A stretch of DNA of 64,000 bases. Origin: Ectocarpus siliculosus. Lineage: Eukaryota > Sar > Phaeophyceae > Ectocarpales > Ectocarpaceae. The stretch lies in NCBI GenBank assembly GCA_000310025.1, contig FN649729.1:1311547-1375546 (forward strand), written 5' to 3'. The notes beneath the pieces were generated by a model. That model worked only from the letters and a program-made list of their open reading frames with translations, searched no databases and was not told the origin of the DNA. Shown here piece by piece: positions 13,010-24,500 of the stretch. The first letter of the stretch is position 1. Each line of letters opens with the position of its first letter. A program made the position numbers and the translations under genes.

Positions 13010-13537
13010 CTAATGTTTATGTTCCAATACGAACGTCAAGTGCATATCGTGGAACGGACCTGACCACCAGTTGGTTTGAGAACCCCCTGTGTCACGCGGT
13101 GCCCTTGGTGAGTACAACTTGTCCCGCCAGCTGCAAGAGCGTTGCACGGTACACAACAACTCTGACCCTACACAACTTTCGATTTTCCGAGCAATACTAC
13201 TACCACCATGGACCCTGTTAGACGCTAAATCCTTCCTGCAATATTGCGGAAAGCGGATTGGCCCTTTCTCCTTACCCGCTTCTAACGACAATCCGCATAC
13301 GCCCACCACATTGTTCTTGCTTCTATCGGCAACGCTCCCCATTATCTGCTCCTTGGTTCCAAAATTCGAAAACACAACGTCCAACCGGCGAACCCTATCC
13401 ACCTCTTCTAGGCTAGTCGAACGCCTACTCATCACATTGAAAAACCGTTTTATACTTTTTCCTTCGCCAGCCTTACCCGACACACGTGCACGGGTTGAAC
13501 TCTGCTTCTTGTGCACATTTTCTGCCACAGACACCAA
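13010..13537 (-). CDS. Uncertain 175-codon open frame, overlapped antisense by a 155-codon frame
   Basis: An ATG-to-stop frame on the minus strand encodes a basic, Ser/Arg-rich sequence beginning MVSVAENVHKKQ, with no domain, signal peptide or membrane helix I can recognise. On the other strand 13089-13556 is also open from ATG to stop over nearly the same bases. At most one is likely to be real. It lies about 0.6 kb beyond the stop of the TMEM151-like gene on the same strand. It could be a single-exon gene, a remnant of a mobile element, or chance. I do not assign a function. Confidence 0.2.
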   Translation of the reverse strand: MVSVAENVHKKQSSTRARVSGKAGEGKSIKRFFNVMSRRSTSLEEVDRVRRLDVVFSNFGTKEQIMGSVADRSKNNVVGVCGLSLEAGKEKGPIRFPQYCRKDLASNRVHGGSSIARKIESCVGSELLCTVQRSCSWRDKLYSPRAPRDTGGSQTNWWSGPFHDMHLTFVLEHKH

Positions 13538-14052
13538 ATACGATAATCATGTCTAGACTCCTGCCATACCCTTCAAAATGTACTGCATCGAAATATTTTG
13601 AGGGTGGTTGCCTTCTTACAGCTACTGAAAGAAAAAGTTTCTCCGCAAAAATATCCCGGGAACATGTGCTCTCTGATTCCTTCTTGTAACACTCGGGGAC
13701 GAAAACGGTGCTGGCAGCACCATTGTTTTGTCACACTTTTTCAGCGTGCAGGTGGCCTTACCTCTACGCCCACGTATGCATATGTTCTGTGAGATCTACA
13801 CGCTGCTACGCAGCTCCCTCCTTCAGCACGTACACGTGGATGTTCTTTGCCCCAAGGCCACGGCCCTTGGGTTCTCTAGTTTAACGTTTAACCCCCCTCC
13901 TCTCTCCCGACCTCCTTTATACACCCCTGTGTCCGTCTTTCACAAATGCACCTCCAGCTGCGCAACACCCACACCGCGAACATACAACACTCAGGTGAAC
14001 CCCGGAAGATCACAAAACAGGTTAACACGCGGGGTACACACACCAAAACAAG

Positions 14053-14102
14053 AGGTCCAAAATTGGCCAATCAGAAAACTGCGGGCACCTTTTCTCTCTC
14101 TT
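14053..14102 (+). repeat. Copy 1 of a ~45-bp dispersed direct repeat
   Basis: It shares the core AAAACTGCGGGCACCTTTTC, with matching flanks (AAATTGGC before, CTCTT after), with 17775-17822 on the same strand, 3.7 kb away. Outside this core the two neighbourhoods do not match. It may be a trace of a small mobile element. Confidence 0.55.
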
Positions 14103-14160
14103 TCATGTGTAGACAAAGAGAATCGAGTCTCTGGGCATTGGGCAACCACACTACAGCCTA

Positions 14161-16716
14161 TCACGCGATCTTCTTGATGATCGTATGCCGAACGATGCCC
14201 GTTTTCCAGTCGATGCACATTCGGTACGGTACATTGAGCAATAGGAGGAGTGAAGCGACCCAGTACCCGCAGCTGCTCACCCAACACGGCGCCTCGCCTA
14301 CGTTCCTGAAACACATGATTCGCGTCTTGAATCCTTCAAGCTCGAGCTCTCTCTTGTAGGTTTGGAAGACGTCACGGCGGTTCGCTGCGCAGAACGAGCC
14401 GTAGGCGGCAAGCAGCTGCTGCTCTGCGGCGTCCGTCAGAAATCCAAGCTCTTTGGAGAGATGCAGCTTTGTAAGCCTAACCGAGTCGGTGCCCAACAGC
14501 GGCCCCGTTGCGTCCTCCCATTGCGTGAAACAGTACTCTTCATTGGCGCTGTGAGTGACGACGGTCTCCGTGTAGGTTTCGGTCCTGCGCAGAGAATCGG
14601 CCAGAGAAAAGAAGGCCCTGGGCTACGCAGTACAAGGTGAAGTAGCGCTTTTACTATGAGGCGGATGCCGACTCTGCGGGGCCAAAAGAGGCCGCGTTGT
14701 TCGCAAATATGTGGGTCTTGCTCTCTGCTTCCTACAGGCTGTCGAGCGGCTGCCACACATGACAGGACGACCACAGGAAACGAAGACAGTCCGAGGACAA
14801 CAAAAGTTGTGCGGATGTACAGGAAGTCACACCAATCTCACGTTTATTTACGCACGGGGTACCAGAAGGTGTGGTCTCCGTAAACAACGTGCGTGAGTGA
14901 CACTTGCAGGGAGAAGTTGGCCGGAAAGAGCCAAGCGGAAAGAGAGGCATCTCACACAACAAAGTGCATCGACAAATTGCGCATATCTCTTCAGGGCAAT
15001 GAAGTACAGCCCACTAGGGCCATAGCAAACAGTCAATAATAACGGGAGCAGCTCGTCTCTGGTATCAGTAACATGCCCGATACTTGGCACTCGTAGCCGG
15101 AGCACAAATACGTTGACTTGGTCGGCGGCGTCGATTGAACAACAAGCAACAACACTGGCAGCCTCTTACCTATATGTTGTGGTCGTGTACCCACTCGCAT
15201 TTGTCGTCGTGACCGGTACCGACCGAGTGCGGGTCTCGTAGTGGTAGCAGCTGGCGTCAAACCGGACCACCGGGGTGGTTGTTCGCAGCTGTTGGACGTA
15301 CTGCTGTACACTCAGCTCCCGATTAATGTTCGCCACAAACTGCCGCGTACCTGCATCCTTGCACATCCCGAAATACCACACGAAAAATACAAAAAAGAAT
15401 GTGACGAAGAGGATCATGGACAGCGGGTTGGCGTCCCTGTAGTCGTTGTCAGTATAACGAAGCCCTTCGTTGTCCTTCTGGACCGCCCGATAACGACCGA
15501 TCGAGATGAGCGCGCCCAGAAACATCGCCCACACGGCCAGATTCATCAGCCAGCTCATGGGGCGGATTTTCATGCGACCTTCACCGCGTTCCGCACGGTG
15601 CTTTCCGGCGGACTGGGTCTGCTCGTGTCTGTTCGGGACCGCTCCGTGTAATTGGAATTCTTCATCATTCCCGCCTGGGCGTGCAACCTTTGGGCGGATT
15701 CGTCGAGACGTATATGATCCCAATGTGGCGAGTGCAGCACACGGTTCGGTGAACGGGAGCGGGCAGAAATTGCAAAACTTCAATGTACTTGCGCTCCTCA
15801 AGATGGAATCAGCAGGAACCAGGTTTTTACTCAACTACCACAGCAAAAAAAAATACAAAAATACAAAAATACCACAGCGCTCTCAGGCGGCAGGTATTTG
15901 TCGCGACTGGTTGTTGCACCACGCACCGCACTCATGTTGCCAGTTATCTTGGGGTTGAAGGCCTACTAGCGTCGTGCATCACAGCTGTTTCTAGACCGTA
16001 TGTCACACGTCTGGGTACTAGGTGAGAGAAGGAGGGGGGGAGGGACTATCTCGTGGGAGAAGCTATCACGTATGTCAATGGCAGAAGGTGCTCTTTTTCC
16101 CACATAACCTGCCACCCCCCCTTTGTTTCCTTGGTCCCAACAGAAGTTACCGAGCTAGGTACATCGAGCATAACGTGTCTCCTACGCATAGCACCTGTTG
16201 AAAACCTTTGCAGCGTCTTAGAAACGCGGGGAAATGTAACAGGGAGAAGAGACAAGACGGCTTTGAGCATGGCGCAAGCAATTGCCCCTAAGTAAACTAC
16301 AAATCCGTTGCTACCTGGCCAGCGGTACCGTCTTGGGCGTATGTCTCGGGGACGACTGCAGCTCCCTGAATGTTCTCTGGTATTGCGGGAATCGGCGGCT
16401 TGAACTCGGAAGTAGGAGCAGTGACTGGTCGCGGCACAGGGTCTGGCGTTTGCGCCAGTGGCGGTCGGTCCTTGGCGGCAACAGCAGGAACTGCTCCCTG
16501 CGCATTGCCTGGTCCTTCCGGGAGGGACGGGTTGTAGCCGGGATCCGTAGCTCCTTGCTGAACAGCAGTTGGTCGATCTGCCTTTGGTGGCCTGTAAGGC
16601 GGTGGTGGGCTGTACGCCATAGACGGACTGTATGGTGGTGGTGGTGGGCGGGGTTGGGCCATCTGTCGTCGCGCAGGCAGCAACGCGACGAGCATTTTCT
16701 GTGTGAGGTTGTGCAT
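14161..16716 (-). CDS. TMEM151-like three-pass membrane protein with N-terminal PPxY motifs
   Basis: Exons on the minus strand: 16716-16329, 15674-15170, 14584-14161 (stop 14161-14163), 438 residues. Helices lie near residues 171-189, 213-233 and 399-420. Between the second and third is SCYHYETRTRS followed by YTTTTYR and TETYTETVVTH, the SYHY..RTR / YTTTQVY region typical of animal TMEM151 proteins. The last part (GEAPCWVSSCGYWVAS, then a Leu run and YRM) matches that family's PPWYACSSAFWAAALLTL region. The N-terminal 130 residues are Pro-rich and predicted disordered, with PPPPPY and PPPPY at residues 25-29 and 37-41. Start: ATG 16716 is first in frame; ATG 16662 is an alternative. The 16329/15674 junction is the weak point: donor G|GTACCG fits the frame, while a better-looking donor 13 bases on does not. 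TMEM151 function is poorly known. Its WW-domain neighbour suggests a partner. Confidence 0.75.
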
Positions 16717-17774
16717 AAGTAAGTGTCACGAAAGGTTGGGCTTGGTTGTAGGCGGGTGATGTCAACCTACCTGCGATTGCTGTTTTGGGTATGCATAGAA
16801 ACGCAATAATGTTTTCTGCGGCACAGAATCTGGCCTGTGATTGTTTCTGCCTCCGAGCGAAGTGTATTATCGACTGTTGACGATTATTATTATTTACACC
16901 ACGCAGAGGCAACGGCGCAAGCTCTGGAGGAGCATGATGAAGTAGGATCAGCTTCATCTGCAGCTACTTGTCGTTGGTAGAGGGAGACATGCTTGAAACG
17001 AACACGCGGGCTTGTTTCTTGTTTTGCCTATGGGGACTTCATATAGTTTTTAGTGTAGGCTTCTTGTCTGAGCACCTGTCTGTTCTTCTTATGCCAAGTC
17101 CAAAGATTTCGAATATTATTTGAGCCTCAAGTACTAACTGCTACAATCTTCGTGGTGGCGCGTTCTGTATCTGGGAGGGTAAAAATCAGTTCTCGCGTTC
17201 CCACCCGCGGGAGTTACAGTTTGCAGCCTATGTACCGAGAAAATTGGCCTCTTTCGGCTACAAATATCCACATTCAATTGGCTAATTCCATCGTTGGACT
17301 CTCGTGTCATTGTAATAATGTCCAACACCTCGTTGGTCATCGACACTCCGCAGCGGGCACAGCGATACACTGCTGCTGTGGACAAGTCTGAGCGCATGCA
17401 TCAACGTTGTTGATCATGTTGTTTCTTGGGAGCGCGCGCTCTCGCCTCCGCTTGTGGTTTTGTTTCGGGTTCCATTCGGTCATCAATGGGACCTGTCATC
17501 GCAAGAGCAAACTCGCCGCACCAGCATCTGGCTCATCATTTGCTCGTTTGAAATGGTACGAATTGTTTTTTCGCTGCCTGGTTGTTATAAATGGACCCAT
17601 CATCATCAATCAGCGGACACTACAACAACAGCAAACAGCACCATCCACTGGCTGGCCAGATTGAGATATTTTGATTTTTCTAGAACAAAACCCGCCGTAG
17701 TTGACACGTCATGTCGACCAGGGATTTTGGAGTTTTGGCCAATAGTCGATGTAAAGAAAATGTAATCTCCTTTC

Positions 17775-17822
17775 AAGAAAATTGGCGAGTCACAAAACTG
17801 CGGGCACCTTTTCACTCTTGGG
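17775..17822 (+). repeat. Copy 2 of the ~45-bp dispersed direct repeat
   Basis: It matches 14053-14102 in the same orientation, with about three mismatches outside the identical 20-base core. See the first copy. Confidence 0.55.
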
Positions 17823-18268
17823 GGCTGGCCCCAATATTCGCGTGCGATGTGTTGCACGGTTGTACGGGATACGAGCGCTATACTTTTGCACATGAATGAA
17901 ACACAGCCCTTTTCGGACATGTCCTCTTGCGTGATCCAAGGGAGGCTTGGCAGTCCCGAGAACGGGAGACTTGTAGATAATAAGCGAACACAGGATGCGA
18001 GCCTCGGCAAAACAAGAGGTTCATACTACACATACAGCAGTACATAGACTACCGTATGAATAAATGCGGGTGCTAACTGCACCATCGTGTCGGGGCGTTT
18101 TCATATGTGATATGGATACCGAACACTAACAAAGCACCCCAGGCCGAGGTACCACACATTCTGCCTGCAGCGGTGTTGTAGAATGTACATGTATTATACG
18201 GAGCATTAGTCTATGCATAGAGCGGGCGTACTCGGCGTGTCCTCGTACGAACGGGTCCAACTTGCACC

Positions 18269-18412
18269 CTACATCATCATGTTGCGGGAGCCATCTATTG
18301 TCCTATCTCGGGATCTCTACATCCCTCGGAAGAGCTACCATACTTGGGGATGGGTGTGGGTGGGGCAGAGGGGGGCTGGAGCTTGATTTTGGGGCGTGGA
18401 CACTCGTGGTGT
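18269..18412 (+). repeat. Left arm of a 0.9-kb inverted duplication
   Basis: It matches the reverse complement of 19022-19165 over about 145 bases at roughly 80-85% identity by eye. Both copies contain CTATCTCGGGATCTCTAC and GGATGGGTGTGGGTG. The spacer is about 610 bases. Similarity fades gradually outward on both sides. Small indels shift the frame between copies, so neither frame is clearly conserved. Confidence 0.75.
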
Positions 18413-19021
18413 AATTCGCGTCGAGATTCGAAACGGGGGCTTTTACTGGCAATTTATGTACAACATATCAACCATGTGTGTGTTTTGGCACGCAATGTAC
18501 TTATGTACTCGAACACGATCGCTCAGCTGCGTGCTACACACGGCATCACCTTGCAGTGTGATCCGTGTGGTAGCTATCCCGCCTCACTTGCGCTCTCTCG
18601 CCTTCTTTGCTCTCTTTCTCAGTGTGCCTGACCAGGGTGTTGGAAGTGAGGTGCGGGCAACAGCAAGTAGCGCAGCTTGCTGCGGGGGGTGCCGGGGACT
18701 TTCGCAGCGAAACATTTGTTTTTATTTTTCTTAATATGACACAACGAATCCATCAATCCATCTCTATATTTGCTCGTTTGATCTGTCTGCACGAAAATAC
18801 CGATGGGCTTCGAACCGACGCGAAACAAGCCGCTGCTTGCTACTGAATGCTGCTACGCAGTAACGAGGTGCGTGAGGATTGGTACAGCGAAAATGGTAGC
18901 ATCATGCGGATCAACGAGTCACGTGGTGAATTTGAAAGTTTTATGAGACGTGAGACATGAGATGTGACATGGTTGACAGATGCGGCGCAATTACCTGAAA
19001 CACGGTGCATCTGCATACAAT

Positions 19022-19165
19022 CACCACGAACGACGCCCCAAATCAAGCTCCCATCCTCCCCTGTCGCACCCACACCCATCCACAAGCATGCTAGCTCTCC
19101 CGAGGGACGTAGAGATCCCGAGATAGCACAATAGACTTGCCCGGGCAACATGATGATGTACTGTA
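19022..19165 (-). repeat. Right arm of the 0.9-kb inverted duplication
   Basis: This is the reverse-complement partner of 18269-18412. It contains GTAGAGATCCCGAGATAG. No target-site duplication could be placed at the fuzzy outer edges. Confidence 0.75.
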
Positions 19166-20295
19166 GGGGAGCTGCGGAGCTGCTGAAAAGGGTGTGTAGT
19201 TGAGCCGCATCTGCACACCCGAGCACCCACAGTTTGCATGCACGGCCCCACTCCCTCGCCGAGCTGTCCAGCAGGCTGCCGCTGGGCCATCAGCATTGGC
19301 CGCAGCGCACGTGTATGATCCTGTCCACCAACACCAACCAACGTTATATGTTCGTCCCATCGCAAATCAAATCCAGCCTGCTGTTTCTTCCTCACCACGC
19401 CCTTGCATCGACGAAAGTTAAAGTTCAACCAGCAGCACTCGTACTCTGTACAGCTGTAGCATAAGTCCACATCAGTAGTACAGCATAGACGGTATCGACG
19501 ATCCAAACGAAGGTCCCTCGCCGAGTTTGGGGGGGGCGTATTCAAACTAGTTGCCCAAGGCAGCACGCCAGGGTAGTGGGCCAACTGGCTGCGGCGGAGC
19601 ATGCCGCGGCTGCGGGCAATCTAGATCTCTATCTAGGCACACGACCATATGAGGCATACTTTCAGCCCCGGAATAGGGATTCCCTGATGTGGTGGTCTAG
19701 CTGACTACCGGGGGAAGGCGCAGTTCCTCTTGCAGAACGTGCCGAGGAAACAAAGAGTGGCTGCGTGACCTCAGATACCAAGGCTAGCCTGAGAGTTCGC
19801 AGGGAATATCCTGTGGATACGCTTCCGAGGTCGCACGCACCGAACGACGCCATGAGACAACCACTCGTAACCAAACTCTCCTGAGCACATGTCGGCAGGG
19901 ACGAGAACGCTCCGCATCTCGTGCTCCTCGATTAACCTCTTCCTACCGCGTGTTGCTACCGTTGCAAGTACTGAAGTAGTTCCTAACGCGGCCTACAGCG
20001 CAGGAAAGGCAAGCCTACAGCGCAGGAAAAGCAAGTTCAATGCTTGATCCCAAGGCTGCATTCAAACATGGCGGCAGTTGCGACAGATTGGTCAACACAG
20101 CAGGCGTAAACAACACCGTACCAGCTCGCCGGGTCAGGAAAACGATAGAACCGTTTTTTTCTCAATGACGGCAGCATTAACCACAACATGGTGTCCTAAA
20201 CCAGCCCACCCACCACCAGGAAGCAATAAGCGAACGCACTCACTCGTAGATATTTTTCTCAACGAAAACAAGCACCAAACAAGCTACCCGAGGGC

Positions 20296-20396
20296 GACAA
20301 CAACCAGCTCGCCCCCCAGTCAACAAAATACTTTTGGGGTAAACAAGACAACAGCCAGCTCGCTCCCCAGTCAACAACACACGGGGGGCAAACAAC
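20296..20396 (+). repeat. 51-bp tandem duplication, two copies
   Basis: Copies start at 20296 and 20347. Each reads GACAACA(A/G)CCAGCTCGC followed by CCCCAGTCAACA and ends in AAACAA. They differ at several positions in the second half. The surrounding 0.9 kb is A/C-rich on the plus strand. It lies beyond the 3' end of the WW-domain gene. Confidence 0.7.
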
Positions 20397-21040
20397 ATCT
20401 GAGCGATATGTTTTCTACAGAGTGCCCAAATTCACAAGCATGAGCTACACCAACACCACTCTCCCGTCATCCACGAGGAGATCACCGAAGCAAACGAAGA
20501 CACCATTCGTGTGCTTTCTTCGTGACGAAAGAACAATTTTAACATGAAGTAAATGTGAAAGACACATCAAAATCAACACGACCACAAGACGACCTCTTTC
20601 TCGTCAACGTAAGCACATCCTTGCCACTTTCAACATGTCGGGGAGTGCCCTACGCGCAACATGACTCCAACAAAGAAACCAAACATTCGCGTGCAAGTCT
20701 ACGGCAACTCCACCGAGTAGGTCACAAAAAAAAAAACCCGTGAATACCGAAACCGGCCCGTGCGGCGCAGACCCAAATGAAACAAATATCCCATCCACAA
20801 AAATCAATCAAAAAGCAATTTCCAACAACGGGCAGGCAAGGTGTTGGCGCAGTCAAGGCAAAATTTCATAAAACACCATAAAGTCGACACACCACACGAC
20901 ATACACGACACAATCGAGACGAAAAACACGCGGCGGAAGGTGTCCTAACCACGTAGTGCTTGTTCTATACGGCAGCTCGACAAACACTTCTCAAAGCCCA
21001 CCATTCATGACGACGGCGCCGGTGGCGCAGCTGCGGGGAG

Positions 21041-21210
21041 CCGAGGCAGGAATTATCCTAGGGGAGCCCTCACATTCGAAGAAGAAGTCGCCCGTGAGGC
21101 CCGCCGGCCGACCGCGCGACGCCACCCCGAAGTTCACTCTCGCGCTGGGCGTCGGCCCTCCGGTCAGCCTTGACCGCAGCTCGTTCCCCTCGCGGCGGTT
21201 GGCGGTGAGG
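21041..21210 (+). repeat. Left arm of a short-spaced inverted repeat
   Basis: It matches the reverse complement of 21309-21418. The best block is CCGGTCAGCCTTGACC followed by CGCAGCTCG and a CGGCGGTTGGCGG element. The left arm carries about 60 extra bases (around 21090-21150) absent on the right. The spacer is about 98 bases. It sits just beyond the stop codon of the WW-domain gene, so it could fold within that transcript's 3' UTR. Confidence 0.7.
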
Positions 21211-21308
21211 GTCGACGCAAGCATGCTATTGTCGTTGGTCTTGTACGGCAGCGAGCTTATCGCCATCGATCAGATCTCTCTGCCGAACAAGATGGCCAGA
21301 AGAGCACA

Positions 21309-21418
21309 CCTCGCCCGCCAACCACCGTCGCGAGGATGACGAGTTGTGGTCAAGGCTGACCGGAAAGCCGACGTCTTCTTCGGATGGGAGGACTTCCCCA
21401 GCATCGTCCCCGCCTCGG
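21309..21418 (-). repeat. Right arm of the short-spaced inverted repeat
   Basis: This is the partner of 21041-21210, beginning 84 bases beyond the stop codon of the WW-domain gene. Identity is about 80% in the aligned blocks by eye. Confidence 0.7.
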
Positions 21419-21502
21419 CAATCTTCTCCGTTCGGGTTATGGACTGCTGGCTGGACTCGGCGTCGAGTGGTTACTCCTGCATCTTGAAGGCGGCTGTGCA
21501 GT

Positions 21503-24500
21503 CTACGGCAGCTCGGGCATCGGGGCGGCCGCCTCGGGGCCTTCAGGCGGGGAATGGCGAGAAGGCGGCGCCGGCGAGGCGGAACCAGGGTCGCTCGGCG
21601 CCGCGATCCCACCGCTGCCGCCGCCGCCAATGTCGCTGCCGCTGTTGTTGATGCTGATATTGATGTTGCTATTTCTGCTGAGGTCGAAAGAAGACTTGGC
21701 GCTCCGGTGCATGGGCGCGTCGATCACTTGGACCCCGCCGCCCGCGCCCCCCGTGGGGGGGGGGGAGCGCTGGTGAGGCCGGTCCCAATGCGTCGTCTTC
21801 TTGATCGTGTTTACGTAGTCTGGAAGTTTTTGGGGCAAAGCGGAAACCAAAATACGAAGGGGTCGAATGGGCACGAGAGAGAAGAGGACAAGGCAACCCA
21901 ACACCGGAACGAGCCTTGGCGTCGACGAAGAGATTTGACACTCTACACACAGCACGAAAGAGAAAAAAATATACGCAAGCACGGTAGTATGCCGACCAAA
22001 AAACAAACAAAAAATAAACTCTCGATGAACGCCGTTACAACACTGGTTCTGTTACCGGCCTTATCCAGGCTACCGATTTCGTCCTGGTCTACAAATCGTG
22101 CCATTGCGTAAAGTCGTTGCAGAACATTGAATATTAGCACGCCGACCGAGTTCCAGAACGTTGGTTTCTTTGTCTGCAACGATCTTCACGAGGGGTGGTA
22201 AGAAAGAACGAGTTACTCTCAAAATAGATCCAATCAAGCTACCCAATGAATTGTGCGTGCTAATTCTCACAGTATTTTCCAGCGGCATCCATTCTCTGCA
22301 CCCAGCCGGGGGGCAGCTGGTCATCTCCAGGTTCACTACTACCGTCGTTCTGCCAAAAACGAAAAAGAAAGAGAAGAAGGAAGCAGCAAGAGATGAGGTC
22401 GCAAAGAAAAATCGTGATGACTACGCGAGAGGAAAAGGCCACGATGTGAGGAAATTAACCAGCAACAGAGACCTCGAGAAACACCCATTGGTCGAAGGAA
22501 AGAAGGGAGTCTTGCTTGGTAGATTGCAGCGAGACTCTTCGAAGGGTTTGTACGTACATGGTAGAGTTCTTGGTACTTCCTTCCCAAAGGTTACCAACCC
22601 TAGTCTAGTTCGGATACACCGAGACCTGAATTAACGTTGCTACTGCTGCTGTTACTAACCGTTCCGTTGGCAGAAGAGCTCGTCGAGATTCCTGGATTGT
22701 GGGCCGCCTTCAGGAACCGAGCAGCACCAGAGCACCAGCACCATTGTCCGAAAGCGTACATTGCAACGCCAACGACACGCGCAAGCGCCGGAAGACCAGG
22801 CGCCAGAAGTCAACAAACCGATCTGACGAAAAACTAGCCAGCAAGATGAGCACAAGTATCGACAAGAGAAAGACAAGAAAGGAAAAATGAAAGGAAAAAA
22901 AAAAGTGATGAACACAGATGGCGACATAAGTCCGCCCTGTTCTTCTCACCCGGAAGGCGCGGGCAATGGAGCGACGCTTGGGCGCGGGGGTCACCCCAAC
23001 GGCAACAACAGCATGCGCCTCGGTCGGCGAATTCTCCCGCGCGTCGCCTGTGAGGAGGTTGTAGTAGTAGGTGGTGCCGTTCTTCCTCTGGCGTTTAACC
23101 CACCCAATGGGGAGGTCTTCGTTAGACGCGTCGATCTCGACGTCCTGTTTTGTATCAGCGTTGTTGTTGTTATTTTATAGCGTTAATATCGTTGGTGGTG
23201 TCAATGAGAGGACGGTCGGTGCACAAGAAGAGAGCACACCCCAAAAAATTCAAGACGCAAGCGGGAAAAGTGGGGTCGGGTTGGGCAAGTACAAATACAG
23301 CGTTCGTTGTCCTTTGAAATTTTGATCATTTCGGCCGATATCTATACATCCCTACCCATGCGGCAGGTATTCAAGAATTTGCTGGTTCTCACGAGAAGAG
23401 GAGATAAAATGTAGATCTAGAAATGAAGAGGGCATCCCTTCAACCTACAACAATCGAGCGGGAGCTACCAACGAGCAACAAAACAGGAGCAACAAAACAG
23501 GAGAAACAACAATACCAACATCAAGCAAAAGAGCATCCATCACCGGTGTTGTGGGGTCCCTGGAGTTTGCGCTGGACAAGTGACGGTTAACCATGGAGGC
23601 GGGCTTGGCAACGCTCTTCTTGAAGTTGCGAATCTTTTTGTCGGGGAGCTGCTTTTCTGAGAAGACGAAGAATAACCCGAACGCTATAACCACGAACTCT
23701 GCCAAAAAAATCACGAAAACACGGGACGAAGTTATTAGAACACAGAGCAAAACGGAAACAAACCCACGAGACCCAGAAAAAAGTGAATTTTCGAGAAAGA
23801 GCGAGCCGAGCGGGGGTGTGAATGGGGAAAAATGATGGAACTTTTATTTTTCCTGATTTTTCTTAATAAACCCACATGGAAAAAGTATGACAACAATAGA
23901 TTTTGCTCGTCATCTATCTTTGGTTGTACAAGGTTAAGAGCGAAACCTTTAACTTTGCGAAACGCTCTACAGAATAAAGGGACGTGCTCACACACAACAA
24001 ACCGGGGCAGGCACCTACTACTTGTTTGGATTTTGTTAGGGGGTGGCAACGGTAAAAACAAACTGCTCTGAAAAAAAGCGTGAAGACAACGACAGCGACA
24101 ACCGCAGCAGCGAAATTAACTCACGCCAGACGCCACCGATGGCTCCGATGATAGCCCAGCCATCAACAGGGTCCACCTGTTCGATGCTCGTGTACTCGAA
24201 CTTCGGGATGAACATGTTGAACAGCAGAGCCGCTAGCTCCTCGTCGAAGTCGGGATTGTACCAGTTGACCGTTGCGCTTGTCGAGGATTGGGTGAAGGTT
24301 CGCTGCGGGTCTTGCTTCTGGCCGGATGATGTCGAAATGGGCTGGAACTGGGTCATTTCGATCACCTGCCCAGTAGTAGCCCAACACGATTTCTGTCGGT
24401 GGGTACAAACAGCATAAAAGGCTACCAGGTACCAATTATCCGGACATATAGTTCCCCCTTGGAGTGGGTAGTTGAACCCATAGGATTAACGCTTTAACTC

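Larger units (their letters stand above)
11743..14160. other. Intergenic region between convergent POLE and TMEM151-like gene
   Basis: This is the shared 3' side of two convergent genes. I see no recognisable gene. The only long open frames are an overlapping sense/antisense pair at 13010-13556, described separately. The early part is AT/GC-mixed unique sequence and presumably holds both 3' UTRs. No clear polyadenylation signal was relied on. Confidence 0.6.
16717..21502. other. Gene-free region with inverted and tandem repeats
   Basis: This lies 5' of the TMEM151-like gene and 3' of the WW-domain gene, both on the minus strand. It should hold the promoter of the first and the 3' UTR of the second. 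I find no supportable gene. It contains a 45-bp repeat copy (17775), an inverted pair (18269/19022), a 22-bp doublet around 19991-20035, a 51-bp tandem pair (20296) and a second inverted pair (21041/21309). A 193-codon minus-strand frame at 19021-19602 overlaps one repeat arm and has no recognisable domain. Confidence 0.6.

Noticed and set aside
19021-19602. 193-codon minus frame containing PGQVYCAIS-like text in an alternative frame, reminiscent of PIF1 helicases
   Set aside because: The similarity is a few residues, is not in the long frame, and is absent from the partner repeat arm. No other helicase motif is present.
22700-22994. Hydrophobic Phe/Leu-rich frame continuing past WW1
   Set aside because: It reads through the GTGAGA donor at 22949 into intron. 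The phase-correct next exon at 22349-22271 begins the second WW domain.
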